A stretch of DNA of 37,865 nucleotides from Planctomycetota bacterium (GTDB taxonomy: Bacteria > Planctomycetota > JAPUJT01), in the NCBI GenBank assembly GCA_027296055.1, contig JAPUJT010000056.1, forward strand, positions 1 through 37,865. Reading direction: 5' to 3'. The notes beneath the pieces were generated by a model. The model saw nothing but the letters and a program-made list of their open reading frames with translations, did no database searches and was not told where the DNA came from. Shown here piece after piece: positions 8,594 through 17,622 of the stretch; the first letter of the stretch is position 1, and each line of letters begins with the position of its first letter. Position numbers and translations under genes: made by a program.

Positions 8594-10435
8594 ATGGGCG
8601 ACCGAGCGAGCATCGAAAACCAACCCGCTCCACTTGCCGCACCATCCCTCCAACACACCACCCTTGTCCTGATCATTCTCTCTCTCGTGGCCTTCCTCAA
8701 CACGATGTCGAACGGCTTCGTCTGGGACGATCACGGATTCATCGACGGGCCCTGGCTGGAATCGCATCGCTCCCGACCGCTCTCCACCTTCACACGAGGG
8801 TCGATGGAGGGGTCGTCCCTGTGGCAGACGGCGGGGTATTACCGACCGCTGGTGACCCTGACCAAGGTCGCGGACTTCATCCTCTGGGAGCGCTGGCCGC
8901 CCGGATATCACCTGACTAACCTGGCCATGCACGTCGTGTGTGTCATCCTCGCCTACGGAATCCTCCGCCGCACTCTGGGGGTGGGCTGGATCCCCTTCTT
9001 CGCCTCCGCCATCTTCGCCGTCCATCCCGTCCACGCCGAGTCGGTCTCCTTCTTCGCCGGTCGGACCGATGTCCTCTACACGCTTTTCCTTCTGATCTCA
9101 GTCCACCTGTTCCTCGATCATCGCAGCGGGCGCCTCCGGTCCGTCGCCTGGCCGGCCTCGCTGGTCGCCTTCGCTGCCGCGCTCCTCTCGAAGGAGACCG
9201 CCGCGTGCCTGCCGATGATGCTGGCGATCCTGCTCGTGACCGACCCGCGCGGAGGCCGTCGCCGATGGCTGGCCCTGATCCCCTACCTCGTTCTCCTGGT
9301 CATCTACCTCACGATCCGCCTCATCGTGCTGCCACAGGCGGGCATCGTGACGAGCTATCCCCCGGCCTTCGGGGACTTCTCCTCGACTCTCGCCACGATG
9401 CCCGGAGTGCTCCTCATCTACTGTCGGGTGAGTCTCATCCCCGCCGCCCTCGCGGTGTATCGCGAGATCGGACTGATCCCTTCGATCGCGGACCCGCGGG
9501 CGATCTCGGGTCTCGTGGCCGTCCTGGCGCTCTTCGCCTCTGGCGTGCTCGTCCGCCGACACCGGGTACTCCTCCTCGCCTGGGCATGGTTTCTCCTGCC
9601 TCTCTTGCCGGTCTCGAACCTCATTCCGAGCGGCGCCATCCAGGCAGACCGATACCTGTATCTACCCGTTCTGGGCAGCTCGATCCTGATCGCCTGGGCC
9701 ATCGAGCAAGTGATGCAGCGCCGGGCGTGGGTGGGCCTCGCCCTCGCGGGGGCTGTCACGATCTCGCTCCTCTCCATGACGATCCATCGCAACCGGGACT
9801 GGCGAGACGACGCCTCCCTCTGGAGGGCGAATGTGGCGGACTATCCCCGGTCCGTCGATGCGCGCCTCAACCTGGGAGCTGCTCTCGGTAAGGAGCAGAA
9901 TCCCTTCGGAGCCATCGAGCACCTGGAGGAGGCACATCGCCTGGCGCCCCATCACCCTCTCGTCAGCTACAACCTCGGCTTCGCCCGGGAGGAGGCGGCC
10001 AGGATCGTGACGGAGCCGGGGGAGATGCGTTCCCTTCTGGAAGATGCGGAGGGGTCCTACCGGGCCTCCGTCGCATCCGGTGGCCCGCCGTCCGCCCATG
10101 AGCGCCTGGGCAGGCTCCTCGATCGAAAGGGACTGAAGGAGGAGGCGGCGGAATCGATGCGGAGGGCCCTGCCCCACTCGGTAGCAGCCTTCCTCTACCT
10201 TGCCGACGCCGCACGAGAGAGCGGCGATCGCGATGGGGAGATCCGTCTCCTCGAATCCCTCGTCGAGTCCCACGCGGCCCATTGGGAGGCTGTGTTTCGG
10301 TTGGGCGAGCTCTATCAGGCGACAGGGGCCATGGGGAAGGCCCGGGCCCTCTACCACCGCCTCTGGAAGGAATCGGTAGATCCAGGCATTCGTAACCTGG
10401 CCGGGCAGGCCCTCTCCCGGCTGGACCGCCCCTGA
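8594..10435 (+). CDS. Multi-pass GT-C-type glycosyltransferase-like protein with C-terminal TPRs (TMTC-like)
   Basis: The 613-residue protein has an N-terminal membrane segment (LVLIILSLVAFL), then NGFVWDDHGFI. The acidic pair in this first loop is typical of GT-C enzymes and of the TMTC/protein O-mannosyltransferase relatives that use lipid-linked sugars. The block HPVHAESVSFFAGRTDVLYTLF after a hydrophobic run is also typical of TPR-carrying TMTC-like proteins. About nine to ten hydrophobic segments extend to residue ~395. From residue ~400 to the end are TPR-like helices (DARLNLGAALGKEQNPFGAIEHLEEAHRL and following). Sugar and acceptor are unknown. ATG 8594 is the only start that retains the first membrane helix. 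No SD is visible. The gene stands alone between two promoters. Confidence 0.75.
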   Translation: MGDRASIENQPAPLAAPSLQHTTLVLIILSLVAFLNTMSNGFVWDDHGFIDGPWLESHRSRPLSTFTRGSMEGSSLWQTAGYYRPLVTLTKVADFILWERWPPGYHLTNLAMHVVCVILAYGILRRTLGVGWIPFFASAIFAVHPVHAESVSFFAGRTDVLYTLFLLISVHLFLDHRSGRLRSVAWPASLVAFAAALLSKETAACLPMMLAILLVTDPRGGRRRWLALIPYLVLLVIYLTIRLIVLPQAGIVTSYPPAFGDFSSTLATMPGVLLIYCRVSLIPAALAVYREIGLIPSIADPRAISGLVAVLALFASGVLVRRHRVLLLAWAWFLLPLLPVSNLIPSGAIQADRYLYLPVLGSSILIAWAIEQVMQRRAWVGLALAGAVTISLLSMTIHRNRDWRDDASLWRANVADYPRSVDARLNLGAALGKEQNPFGAIEHLEEAHRLAPHHPLVSYNLGFAREEAARIVTEPGEMRSLLEDAEGSYRASVASGGPPSAHERLGRLLDRKGLKEEAAESMRRALPHSVAAFLYLADAARESGDRDGEIRLLESLVESHAAHWEAVFRLGELYQATGAMGKARALYHRLWKESVDPGIRNLAGQALSRLDRP

Positions 10436-10462
10436 CCACATCTACGCAACCCTTGGCCCCAT

Positions 10463-10491
10463 TTGACTTTTCATGCATTCCGCCTTAGAAT
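10463..10491 (+). promoter_or_regulatory. Promoter of gdhA
   Basis: TTGACT, a 17-nt spacer and TAGAAT. The predicted start is near 10498, giving a leader of about 35 nt that contains the purine-rich GAAGGGGGG ahead of the ATG at 10534. Confidence 0.65.
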
Positions 10492-10533
10492 TCTTCAGAT
10501 GCCACAGGATGCGAGAAGGGGGGATGTACTGCC

Positions 10534-11763
10534 ATGAGCCACTTCGAGGATACGAACCGGTATTTCCGGGAGGCGGCCAAGATCATGGATCTGAGCGACC
10601 GCGAGCAGACCCTTCTCCTCACCCCGAATCGAGAGGTGAAGGTGGAGGTGGCGGTCGAGCTCGAGTCCGGAGAGCTGGCCACATTCATCGGTTATCGCGT
10701 GCAGCACAACAACGCCCGGGGCCCGATGAAAGGGGGTCTGCGCTACCACCCCACGGTCGATGACGATCACGCCAAGTCGCTCGCATCCCTCATGACCTGG
10801 AAGACGGCTGTCGTGAAGGTCCCCTACGGCGGCGCCAAGGGTGGGATCAATTGCGATCCCTCCAAGCTGAGTCATAAGGACCTGGAGAAGATCACCCGGA
10901 AGTTCACGCTGGAGATTCATGAGGTGATCGGCCCGCAGAAAGACATCCCGGCCCCCGACGTCAACACGAACGCACAGGTGATGGCATGGATCATGAGTGA
11001 GTACTCCAAGATCCACGGCTTCAGTCCGGCCGTCGTGACGGGCAAGCCGCTGGATCTTCACGGATCGCAGGGGAGGGAGCCGGCGACCGGCCAGGGTCTC
11101 GTCTACGTCCTGGAGGAAGTCCTGAAGGATCAGAACCGGTCCCTGAAAGGCACCACGGTGGCGATCCAGGGGTTCGGCAACGTCGGCTCGTACACCGCGA
11201 AGTTCCTCCACGAGGAAGGGTCGAAAGTCCTCGCCGTGAGCGACGTGAACGGCGCCATCCGGAACCCGGAGGGCCTCGATGTCCCGAGCCTCATCGCCCA
11301 CATGAAAGAGAAACGGACCGTCGTCGGTTTCTCGGGGGCGGAGCGGATGAGCCCGGATGAGCTGCTGACGATGGATTGCGACGTTCTCATTCCCGCGGCC
11401 CTCGGCGGTGTGCTCACCCGCGAGAACGCGGCGGAGATCCGGGCCAAGATAGTCCTCGAGGGGGCAAACGGCCCGACGACCCCTGAGGCGGACCAGATCC
11501 TGAACAAGAGGGGCGTCGTGGTTGTCCCGGACATTCTCGCCAACGCGGGGGGCGTCACGGTTTCCTACTTCGAATGGGTCCAGAACATCCAGCGCTATGA
11601 GTGGGACCTGGAGCACATAAACCGCGAGCTCCGTCGAATCCTCAAGAGAGCCTACGCGCGTGTCTGCAAGGAGGGAAAGTCCCGAGGTGTAACGCTCCGC
11701 ACCGCCGCTTTCATCGTGGCGGTCGGACGGGTCGGGACGGCAACCGTTTTGAGGGGGTTGTAG
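10534..11763 (+). CDS. gdhA: Glutamate dehydrogenase (Glu/Leu/Phe/Val dehydrogenase family)
   Basis: This enzyme interconverts glutamate with 2-oxoglutarate and ammonia using a nicotinamide cofactor. The 409-residue length is normal for the hexameric GDH type. Visible signatures are the substrate-site lysine block RGPMKGGLRYHP, the second lysine block VKVPYGGAKGGI, the catalytic aspartate in IPAPDVNT, and the Rossmann loop GFGNVGSYTAKFL. It ends ILANAGGVTVSYFEWVQN, characteristic of GDH. LeuDH or PheDH is less likely because the PMKGG and VSYFEWVQN blocks are GDH-like. The cofactor (NAD or NADP) cannot be fixed by eye. A strong SD and promoter precede it. The vWA gene begins 10 nt after its stop, so read-through is likely though no functional link is obvious. 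Confidence 0.95.
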   Translation: MSHFEDTNRYFREAAKIMDLSDREQTLLLTPNREVKVEVAVELESGELATFIGYRVQHNNARGPMKGGLRYHPTVDDDHAKSLASLMTWKTAVVKVPYGGAKGGINCDPSKLSHKDLEKITRKFTLEIHEVIGPQKDIPAPDVNTNAQVMAWIMSEYSKIHGFSPAVVTGKPLDLHGSQGREPATGQGLVYVLEEVLKDQNRSLKGTTVAIQGFGNVGSYTAKFLHEEGSKVLAVSDVNGAIRNPEGLDVPSLIAHMKEKRTVVGFSGAERMSPDELLTMDCDVLIPAALGGVLTRENAAEIRAKIVLEGANGPTTPEADQILNKRGVVVVPDILANAGGVTVSYFEWVQNIQRYEWDLEHINRELRRILKRAYARVCKEGKSRGVTLRTAAFIVAVGRVGTATVLRGL

Positions 11764-11773
11764 GAGTTCCCGG

Positions 11774-14410
11774 ATGACCGTTCTTCGAATGGCGTTCCTT
11801 CTCATGCTTCCGGTCCTCCTGCCGGCCGGCGGCATGCCTCGCGCTGCCAGGAACCAGCCCGTCCCGATCGACGTCGTAATCGCCATCGACTCCTCGCTGA
11901 GCCTTCGTCGCGCCGACCCTACCGGATTCGGCCGCGAGGCGGCCCACGACATCGCCGATTTTCTTCTGCCGGGCGATCGGATCGGGGTCGTCCGTTTCGC
12001 AGGCTGGGAGGAGACGGTACGTCGCGGGGCCATCGTCTTCCCGATCGCCGAAATCCCTGACACGGCAAGAGAACGCCGTCTCTTTCTCGATCGGTACCGC
12101 ACGACCCTCGACGACGGGCTCGGTGAGTTCGGTCGGGGCACGGATTTCAACGTCGCCTTCCAGGAGGGAGTCTTTCGCATGTTCGGCGGCCCCGAAGCGA
12201 TGGGGAAGGACCGCCCGGTCTGGATCATCCTGTATACGGACGGAGGCATGGATGTCGTGGAGGGAGAGCGAACCCGCCAGCGATACATCACCGAGTCCGG
12301 CCGCGTATCACCTCAGCGAGAGGACCTGAACCGCTCCGCCCTCTCGATCATGCGAAGAGAGGTGATCCCCCACCTTGAGAAGCGCGACGTGACGCTCACG
12401 ATCCTGTATCCCAGCGGTCTGAGACCCGAGCAGAGGGTGGCGCCGCTGCCATCTCGATTCCCTCCTCGACCTACCGGCAAGCTGAGAGAGGACCTCTTCT
12501 GGCTCCTCGAGCAGATGGGGAGTACGGGGTCGGGGCGCGGGAGCGCGAAGATAGTGTCGGCGCGGGCCCCTATGCTCCACCCGTTCCGGATTCCTCAGGG
12601 CGTCGGGTCGAGCCAGATGCTCGTCTTCGGGGACTCCACCGAGTTCAAGGTCGACATCGTGGGTCCCGCCGGAACCTCTCTCGTCGAAGACGGGGCCGTG
12701 ATCCAGAAGCAGCGGGGCAGACTCTACCGGATCTTCGAGATATCCGCCCCCGCCGCGGGAGACTATCTCCTCACGGTCTCGACCGAATCCGATCGTCCAT
12801 CCAGATTCATCGCCCGCACCACCTTCGAATACAACGTCGGGTTGTTTCTTCGCATTCCGGACACCAGGCAGACTTATCATGCCGGCGAGATCCTGAGGAT
12901 CCAGGCGGGGCTGCAGGACGCCTCGAACGGGATGCCCATCACCGATCCCGACATGCTCCGGCGTTTCGAGGCGGCGATCCTGATCCGCGATCCCAGCGGA
13001 GGCGCGGAACGCATCGCCCTGAGGAAGGGCCTCCGGGGCCCGGACGAGATCGAGTTCCCCCTGCCGGAGACGGCGACCCCTGGCCGCTACCGACTCAGCC
13101 TTTCCGGCCGACTGGAGAGCGCCGACCCGGAGAAGGGAGATCTCCCCCCCATCGAGGCGGAATTTTCTCTTCGGGGGCTCGTCTCGATCGAGTTCGCCGA
13201 ACCGAGCACTTTCCAGGGTCTGCCCGTACGCATCGTGGGGAAGGCCCCCAAGGAGTCCTCCTCCCTGGATGGAGCGGTGGGAATCGTCTCGGGCGAAGGC
13301 GGCTCGCCGGAGATCGAAGTACGCCTCACCGTCGACGGCGGTCGAGTGAAAGGGAGCAAGCTGCTCAAGATGGGGAGGTGGACGATACGCGGTAAGCCCA
13401 CCACATGGCTGGATGTGGAAGCGGGCGAGGTCGACATGATCACGGTCGCCGCGCGGACTCTTGCCGCCTATGCGCTCTCTCCCGGGGCGGAGTCGATTCC
13501 CGCCGACCCGCCTTCCAAGCTCGCCCTGCAGCAGGGGAGCGACGGCCGACACACCGGGACGGTCGGGTTGCGATTCGACCTCTTCTCGGGGGAGACCGGC
13601 ACGCTGAAAGCATATCTACTGGACCAGAAGGATAAGGAAGTCGGCAAGGTCCTTCTTGACGGAGAAGAGGAAGTCATCCTCTCAGGCAACCAGCGGGAGC
13701 GTATCCTCGAGGTTCAATTCGAGGGAAGTCCCGTCGACGGGAGCATGGAGTTCCGCGCCGTCCTCGCCACGTTCGAAGCCAGGCAATCCCTTCCGCCGAA
13801 ATGGACGCACCCGGCCGGTGCCACTCAGGGCGAGCCCAACCGCCAGGCCGCGCTCATAGCCGCGGCCTCCGCAATGGCCCTCCTCCTCGCTCTCGGTGTC
13901 TATCGGATCGCCTCGATCCCCAAGTTTACCGAACAGCGTCTCTGGTACCTGGGCGAAGACCGGACGGAGGAGCACCTCCTCAGAGACATGAAGAGGGGCT
14001 TCTTCGGGAACCGGGCCATCGGAACCCCCGAGGTCCCCCTTTCGGTGGAGCTGCTGCTCAAGTCGCGCAATCAGGCCAAGGAGGGCCGATGCCTCCTCAA
14101 ACCCCTGGTACCCACCGACCAGGTCTACGTGAACCACTTCGCCATTGCGGGCCCCTTGGAGCTCAAGGACGGGGCTGAGATCATTCTGGAGCGAGACGGC
14201 TTTCCCTGCCGATATATGTATTATGCGCAGCAGCCGACCACGCAGGGGGAGGGGGCCGTCACCGAGGATTCCCCCACCCGCGTGGACAGCGCTCCCACGG
14301 CGGATGAGATGACGGAGGTGACGGAGCTGGAGGAGGAGACCAAGACTTCCTACCAGAAGGGGGACACGGACATTATCCCACGCCCGGAGGACGAGACCCA
14401 GATCGAATGA
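11774..14410 (+). CDS. Membrane-anchored von Willebrand factor A domain protein
   Basis: The 878-residue protein starts with a signal peptide (MTVLRMAFLLMLPVLLPAGG) followed by a vWA domain, residues ~33-230. Its MIDAS metal site is seen as DSSLS (D-x-S-x-S), the GRGTDF loop (MIDAS threonine) and ILYTDGGMD. A long beta-rich extracytoplasmic region follows. One membrane helix at residues ~691-711 (AALIAAASAMALLLALGVY) leads to a cytoplasmic tail of ~165 residues. The start of that tail, ending in LELKDGAEIILE, faintly resembles an FHA-type beta-sandwich, and its end is very acidic. The exported vWA plus single helix topology suggests a surface or periplasmic ligand-binding or assembly role; the ligand is unknown. 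Its stop overlaps the next gene by 4 bp (ATGA), so the two are translationally coupled. Confidence 0.85.
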   Translation: MTVLRMAFLLMLPVLLPAGGMPRAARNQPVPIDVVIAIDSSLSLRRADPTGFGREAAHDIADFLLPGDRIGVVRFAGWEETVRRGAIVFPIAEIPDTARERRLFLDRYRTTLDDGLGEFGRGTDFNVAFQEGVFRMFGGPEAMGKDRPVWIILYTDGGMDVVEGERTRQRYITESGRVSPQREDLNRSALSIMRREVIPHLEKRDVTLTILYPSGLRPEQRVAPLPSRFPPRPTGKLREDLFWLLEQMGSTGSGRGSAKIVSARAPMLHPFRIPQGVGSSQMLVFGDSTEFKVDIVGPAGTSLVEDGAVIQKQRGRLYRIFEISAPAAGDYLLTVSTESDRPSRFIARTTFEYNVGLFLRIPDTRQTYHAGEILRIQAGLQDASNGMPITDPDMLRRFEAAILIRDPSGGAERIALRKGLRGPDEIEFPLPETATPGRYRLSLSGRLESADPEKGDLPPIEAEFSLRGLVSIEFAEPSTFQGLPVRIVGKAPKESSSLDGAVGIVSGEGGSPEIEVRLTVDGGRVKGSKLLKMGRWTIRGKPTTWLDVEAGEVDMITVAARTLAAYALSPGAESIPADPPSKLALQQGSDGRHTGTVGLRFDLFSGETGTLKAYLLDQKDKEVGKVLLDGEEEVILSGNQRERILEVQFEGSPVDGSMEFRAVLATFEARQSLPPKWTHPAGATQGEPNRQAALIAAASAMALLLALGVYRIASIPKFTEQRLWYLGEDRTEEHLLRDMKRGFFGNRAIGTPEVPLSVELLLKSRNQAKEGRCLLKPLVPTDQVYVNHFAIAGPLELKDGAEIILERDGFPCRYMYYAQQPTTQGEGAVTEDSPTRVDSAPTADEMTEVTELEEETKTSYQKGDTDIIPRPEDETQIE

Positions 14411-15525
14411 GACTCAGAAGTTCCAGAACCTTGATCCTGCTGGCTCTCGTTTGCGCCACAGGTTGCGTGACCGCCGAGATGAGGAGAGAGGGAATCCCCG
14501 CCCGCAAGTCGGTGATCCTCGGGGAGACGCTTGCGATCTTCCCGGGCATTCTCTTCCACGGGATCGGGCACCACTATGCCGGGGATCACGAGGTGGGCTC
14601 CGATCTGATGGGCAAGGAGTGGAAGTCTCTCGCTTACCCGATTGCATGGCCGTTTCTGGCCGCCGCATCCCTTACTTCTCCCGAGAACGCGAGCCTGGCG
14701 GCCACACTGGATGAGGCTACGGGTATATCCATGGCGGCTCCGATCTATTTCTTGGGGACATGGATCTACGACATCTTGAACACGCCCGCCATCATCCGCG
14801 CCCACAATCGCATGGTGGACCGGATGTGGGAGGTGAAGGAGGCGATGGACGAGGCCGCCTTTCCGAGGGACATCCGTCTGGGGTCGATCCGGCCCGGGGA
14901 GTCGCTGGACCGGTCCCTGGGAGTCCGCGACCGGCTCCCGCCGGACGTGGCCCTCGCCTACGAGCTCGATCCGTGGGCCGGGCCCGGCGAGCTCGATGCC
15001 GAGATCAGGCCCTCTCCGTCCGGCGAGGTGTTCCTCACGATGAATATTCCGCCGGATGCCAAGGCGGGAACCTATCAGAGCACCCTCCGCTATCGACCTA
15101 CCGACGTGGCGCTGACGGAGAGAACGCTCCCCGTCCAGATCCGTGTGCTGAGACCCGAGTTGCACCTCGGGCTCCTGACCGAAGGGATTTCTATCCAGTC
15201 GACGGCGACGGGATGGTTTCGGGGCCTCGCCGAATTCATCTACGAGACACCGCTCCCGGGGACCTGCGTTCTGGAGGTCAAACCGCTGAAGGAAAGCGGG
15301 GGCGCGGAAATCCATCCCGCCTACGACATACGGCTTTCTCCCCGCGATGATTGGGATGGACAGGCACTCGAGCCCAACGGCAAGTATCGCGTCGAGGTTG
15401 CTATCTACGTCTCTGACGACCTGCCCGACGGGACGTATCGTGGCTCGCTCGAGATTCGAGCCGCCTCGATCGGCCAGCCGCCGACGACCGTCTCCCTCCC
15501 CATCGAGCTCATTCTGGATAGATAA
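14407..15525 (+). CDS. Lipoprotein with conserved hydrophobic N-terminal region and beta-rich C-terminus
   Basis: Family not recognised. The 372-residue protein has a lipoprotein signal (RTLILLALVCATGC, Cys20). Residues ~35-135 are hydrophobic and contain FPGILFHGIGHHYAGD, a motif style seen in membrane proteins of Gram-negatives (x-G-x-G-H-x-Y-A-G), and a likely helix at IAWPFLAAAS. The rest is beta-rich, with two immunoglobulin-like segments ending in PDAKAGTYQSTLRYR and PDGTYRGSLEIRA; these D-G-TYxGxL blocks are typical of Ig-like beta-sandwiches. Its start overlaps the vWA gene stop (ATGA), so it is probably the partner of that protein in one envelope complex. Confidence 0.8.
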   Translation: MRLRSSRTLILLALVCATGCVTAEMRREGIPARKSVILGETLAIFPGILFHGIGHHYAGDHEVGSDLMGKEWKSLAYPIAWPFLAAASLTSPENASLAATLDEATGISMAAPIYFLGTWIYDILNTPAIIRAHNRMVDRMWEVKEAMDEAAFPRDIRLGSIRPGESLDRSLGVRDRLPPDVALAYELDPWAGPGELDAEIRPSPSGEVFLTMNIPPDAKAGTYQSTLRYRPTDVALTERTLPVQIRVLRPELHLGLLTEGISIQSTATGWFRGLAEFIYETPLPGTCVLEVKPLKESGGAEIHPAYDIRLSPRDDWDGQALEPNGKYRVEVAIYVSDDLPDGTYRGSLEIRAASIGQPPTTVSLPIELILDR

Positions 15526-15537
15526 CTGGATAGATAA
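15514..15537. repeat. Perfect 12-bp tandem duplication at a gene end
   Basis: CTGGATAGATAA occurs twice in a row, so the last codons and the stop (L-D-R-stop) of the lipoprotein gene are repeated immediately downstream. It lies between convergent genes and looks like a slippage or duplication scar. Confidence 0.8.
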
Positions 15538-15539
15538 TG

Positions 15540-17603
15540 CTACGGGGCGCGAATCGCGATCGGTTCCGCCGCCTCATCCGGGATCGTGAGGTCCTGACGG
15601 ATCTCGGCGCCGCCCGGGCCGATGATGAGCGCCGTGTACTGGCCAGGACCCAGGACGACTCCCACACTCGCCGTTGACGGTGAAAACTCCATGAGGGTAG
15701 GGCCGCCCGGAACCAGAATCAGCACGCTGGACGGCACAACGGGCGCCCCGTCGGCCCCCTCGAACTGGAGGATCACCTCGGGAGCGGCGTTCAGGATGAT
15801 TGCGATGGAGTCCGCCGCCTCGGTTGCCGTGATCGAGCTGGCGGCCGGAGGCAGTTCGGGATGGGTCACCACGATCCAGTACTCCCCCTGACCAAGGCCG
15901 CCAAATTTGAAGTTGCCATCCGCGTCGGCCCGACTTTGCTCCCCCCGTGTCCATCTACCCTTGATCCGCGCCGTCACTTCTCTCGCCGAGGAGTCCAGAA
16001 TCTGGATCTTGGCCCCGGGCACCGCCGCGCCCTCCCCATCCACGATTCGCCCCCAGATGAGCGCTTCGGGGGGTAGGAAGATGTCCCCCAGGTTTGTTTC
16101 CTCCCCCGCCATCACCTGCAGACCCTCCCAGGTGACGATCGATCGTTCGGGCGCGCTGACCTCCACAGTCCAGACCCCGGCGGACCCTTGCACCCTGAAT
16201 CCGCCCGTGGGCCCAGCCCTGACCATCCGTTCGAAGTCATCCCCGATAGCGCGCACCTCGACTCCCTTCAGACCCTCCCCGCCCTCAAGGGGCAGGGCAC
16301 GTCCCAGGACGACGCCGTATCTGGAGGCGGCTGTCGCGCGTTCCCTCTCCAGCCGTACCTCGACCTCAGGGGTTCGCCGCTCGGGCGTGACCTGAAACTT
16401 GCCCTTCCACCGGACTGCCGTTCCGAAACCAACCCGCAGCTCCCACTCCCCGAACGAGAGAAAGTCGACCCGGAAACTTCCATCGCTACCCGTTCGATCC
16501 CAGATCGGATGGGGCTCGCCGTCGCTCGCCGAGAAAACCCGTATGTCAGCGCCGGGTCTCGGCGAACCCCGGTCGTCCGTCACTCGACCCTCCACGCTCC
16601 CCCCCGGCGCCAGGACGATGTCCCGCACGACGGGGCCCCCGAGTGACTCGATCTCGAATGGATCCGTCCAGACGAGCGCGTAGTCCCGATGGATCCACAG
16701 GACGCGAACGGACCCCTTGCGCGGGACGGAGGAGAGGCGGTACGATCCGTTCAGATCGCTCAGGACTTCCACCTCGCCTCGTGGGACGGTTCTCCGGAAG
16801 CTCCAGGCTTGACCCTCCTCCCGACGACCCTGGACTCTCACGCCAGAGAGGGGCGTGCCCGCCTCGTCCAGGACAGTGCCCGTCACCTCTCCGGCCGCGG
16901 CTATCTTCAGCTCCAGGTCATGGGTCGTCCGACCCTCCTCGATCCAGGAAGTGATCTGGGGCAAGGCATGGTCGAGACCGACGTACCCTGACTTGGCCAG
17001 GTCCAGGAGGATCTCACCGTGGACGTTCGCGATCCGGAACGTGCCGTTGGGTCCCGTGACTGCGTTCCATTCCTCCGGGGCGATATCTCCGTCCAGCATG
17101 GAGACCTGGATGCGAACCCCCTCCACGGCCTGGCCGTTCGTATCGGTGATCCGACCCCGGATGGCGATCCCAGGCATCCCAACAGTGTTTCCGTCCGGCA
17201 AGGTTCCGTCCTCGTGCGGCACCGGCTCGACCGTCCCAGGGCCCGTCCCCGGAGGCGCGACGTGGACTATTCGCGCGTGTGGGGCCGACGGTCCCTCGCC
17301 CCCGAACACGAGGTAGCCAACGACTGCCGCCACCGTGATCAGGATGGCCAGAGCGATCCCTCCTGACCGAGAAGCCAGCCGGCGTCCCCCTCGAAGCTCA
17401 CGGAGGATCTCGATCTCGATCTGCTGTGCGGTGGCTTCCGGCACTACCGGGAAGATGCTCAGCGTGGTCTTGTCGATCGCGGTGGCGTGGTCCCGGCACC
17501 TGGTGCAGAGGGAGAGGTGGCCCCGGATCAGGCCGTCCTCCCGGGAGGGGACCTCACGCTCGAGGTAGGCATGGAGTCGACCATCCACGTCTCTGCAATC
17601 CAT
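15540..17603 (-). CDS. Anti-sigma factor with zinc-finger, one TM helix and carboxypeptidase-regulatory-like sensor
   Basis: The 687-residue protein begins with a zf-HC2-type anti-sigma domain: Cys3, then HLSLCTRC (His29-x3-Cys33-x2-Cys36), the zinc site of ZAS anti-sigma factors. A single membrane helix spans residues ~81-101 (GGIALAILITVAAVVGYLVF). The remaining ~580 residues are extracytoplasmic and built of five to seven carboxypeptidase-regulatory-like/Ig-like repeats (IRGRITDTNGQAVEGVRI, VTGTVLDEAGTPLSGVRV, VEGRVTDDRGSPRPGADI, IWGRIVDGEGAAVPGAKI). Anti-sigma factors of this topology hold an ECF sigma at the membrane and release it on a signal. The gene starts 19 nt after the sigma gene, supporting the pairing. 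What the repeats sense is unknown. Confidence 0.88.
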   Translation of the reverse strand: MDCRDVDGRLHAYLEREVPSREDGLIRGHLSLCTRCRDHATAIDKTTLSIFPVVPEATAQQIEIEILRELRGGRRLASRSGGIALAILITVAAVVGYLVFGGEGPSAPHARIVHVAPPGTGPGTVEPVPHEDGTLPDGNTVGMPGIAIRGRITDTNGQAVEGVRIQVSMLDGDIAPEEWNAVTGPNGTFRIANVHGEILLDLAKSGYVGLDHALPQITSWIEEGRTTHDLELKIAAAGEVTGTVLDEAGTPLSGVRVQGRREEGQAWSFRRTVPRGEVEVLSDLNGSYRLSSVPRKGSVRVLWIHRDYALVWTDPFEIESLGGPVVRDIVLAPGGSVEGRVTDDRGSPRPGADIRVFSASDGEPHPIWDRTGSDGSFRVDFLSFGEWELRVGFGTAVRWKGKFQVTPERRTPEVEVRLERERATAASRYGVVLGRALPLEGGEGLKGVEVRAIGDDFERMVRAGPTGGFRVQGSAGVWTVEVSAPERSIVTWEGLQVMAGEETNLGDIFLPPEALIWGRIVDGEGAAVPGAKIQILDSSAREVTARIKGRWTRGEQSRADADGNFKFGGLGQGEYWIVVTHPELPPAASSITATEAADSIAIILNAAPEVILQFEGADGAPVVPSSVLILVPGGPTLMEFSPSTASVGVVLGPGQYTALIIGPGGAEIRQDLTIPDEAAEPIAIRAP

Positions 17604-17622
17604 CCTCAGGGTCTCCCGGCGC

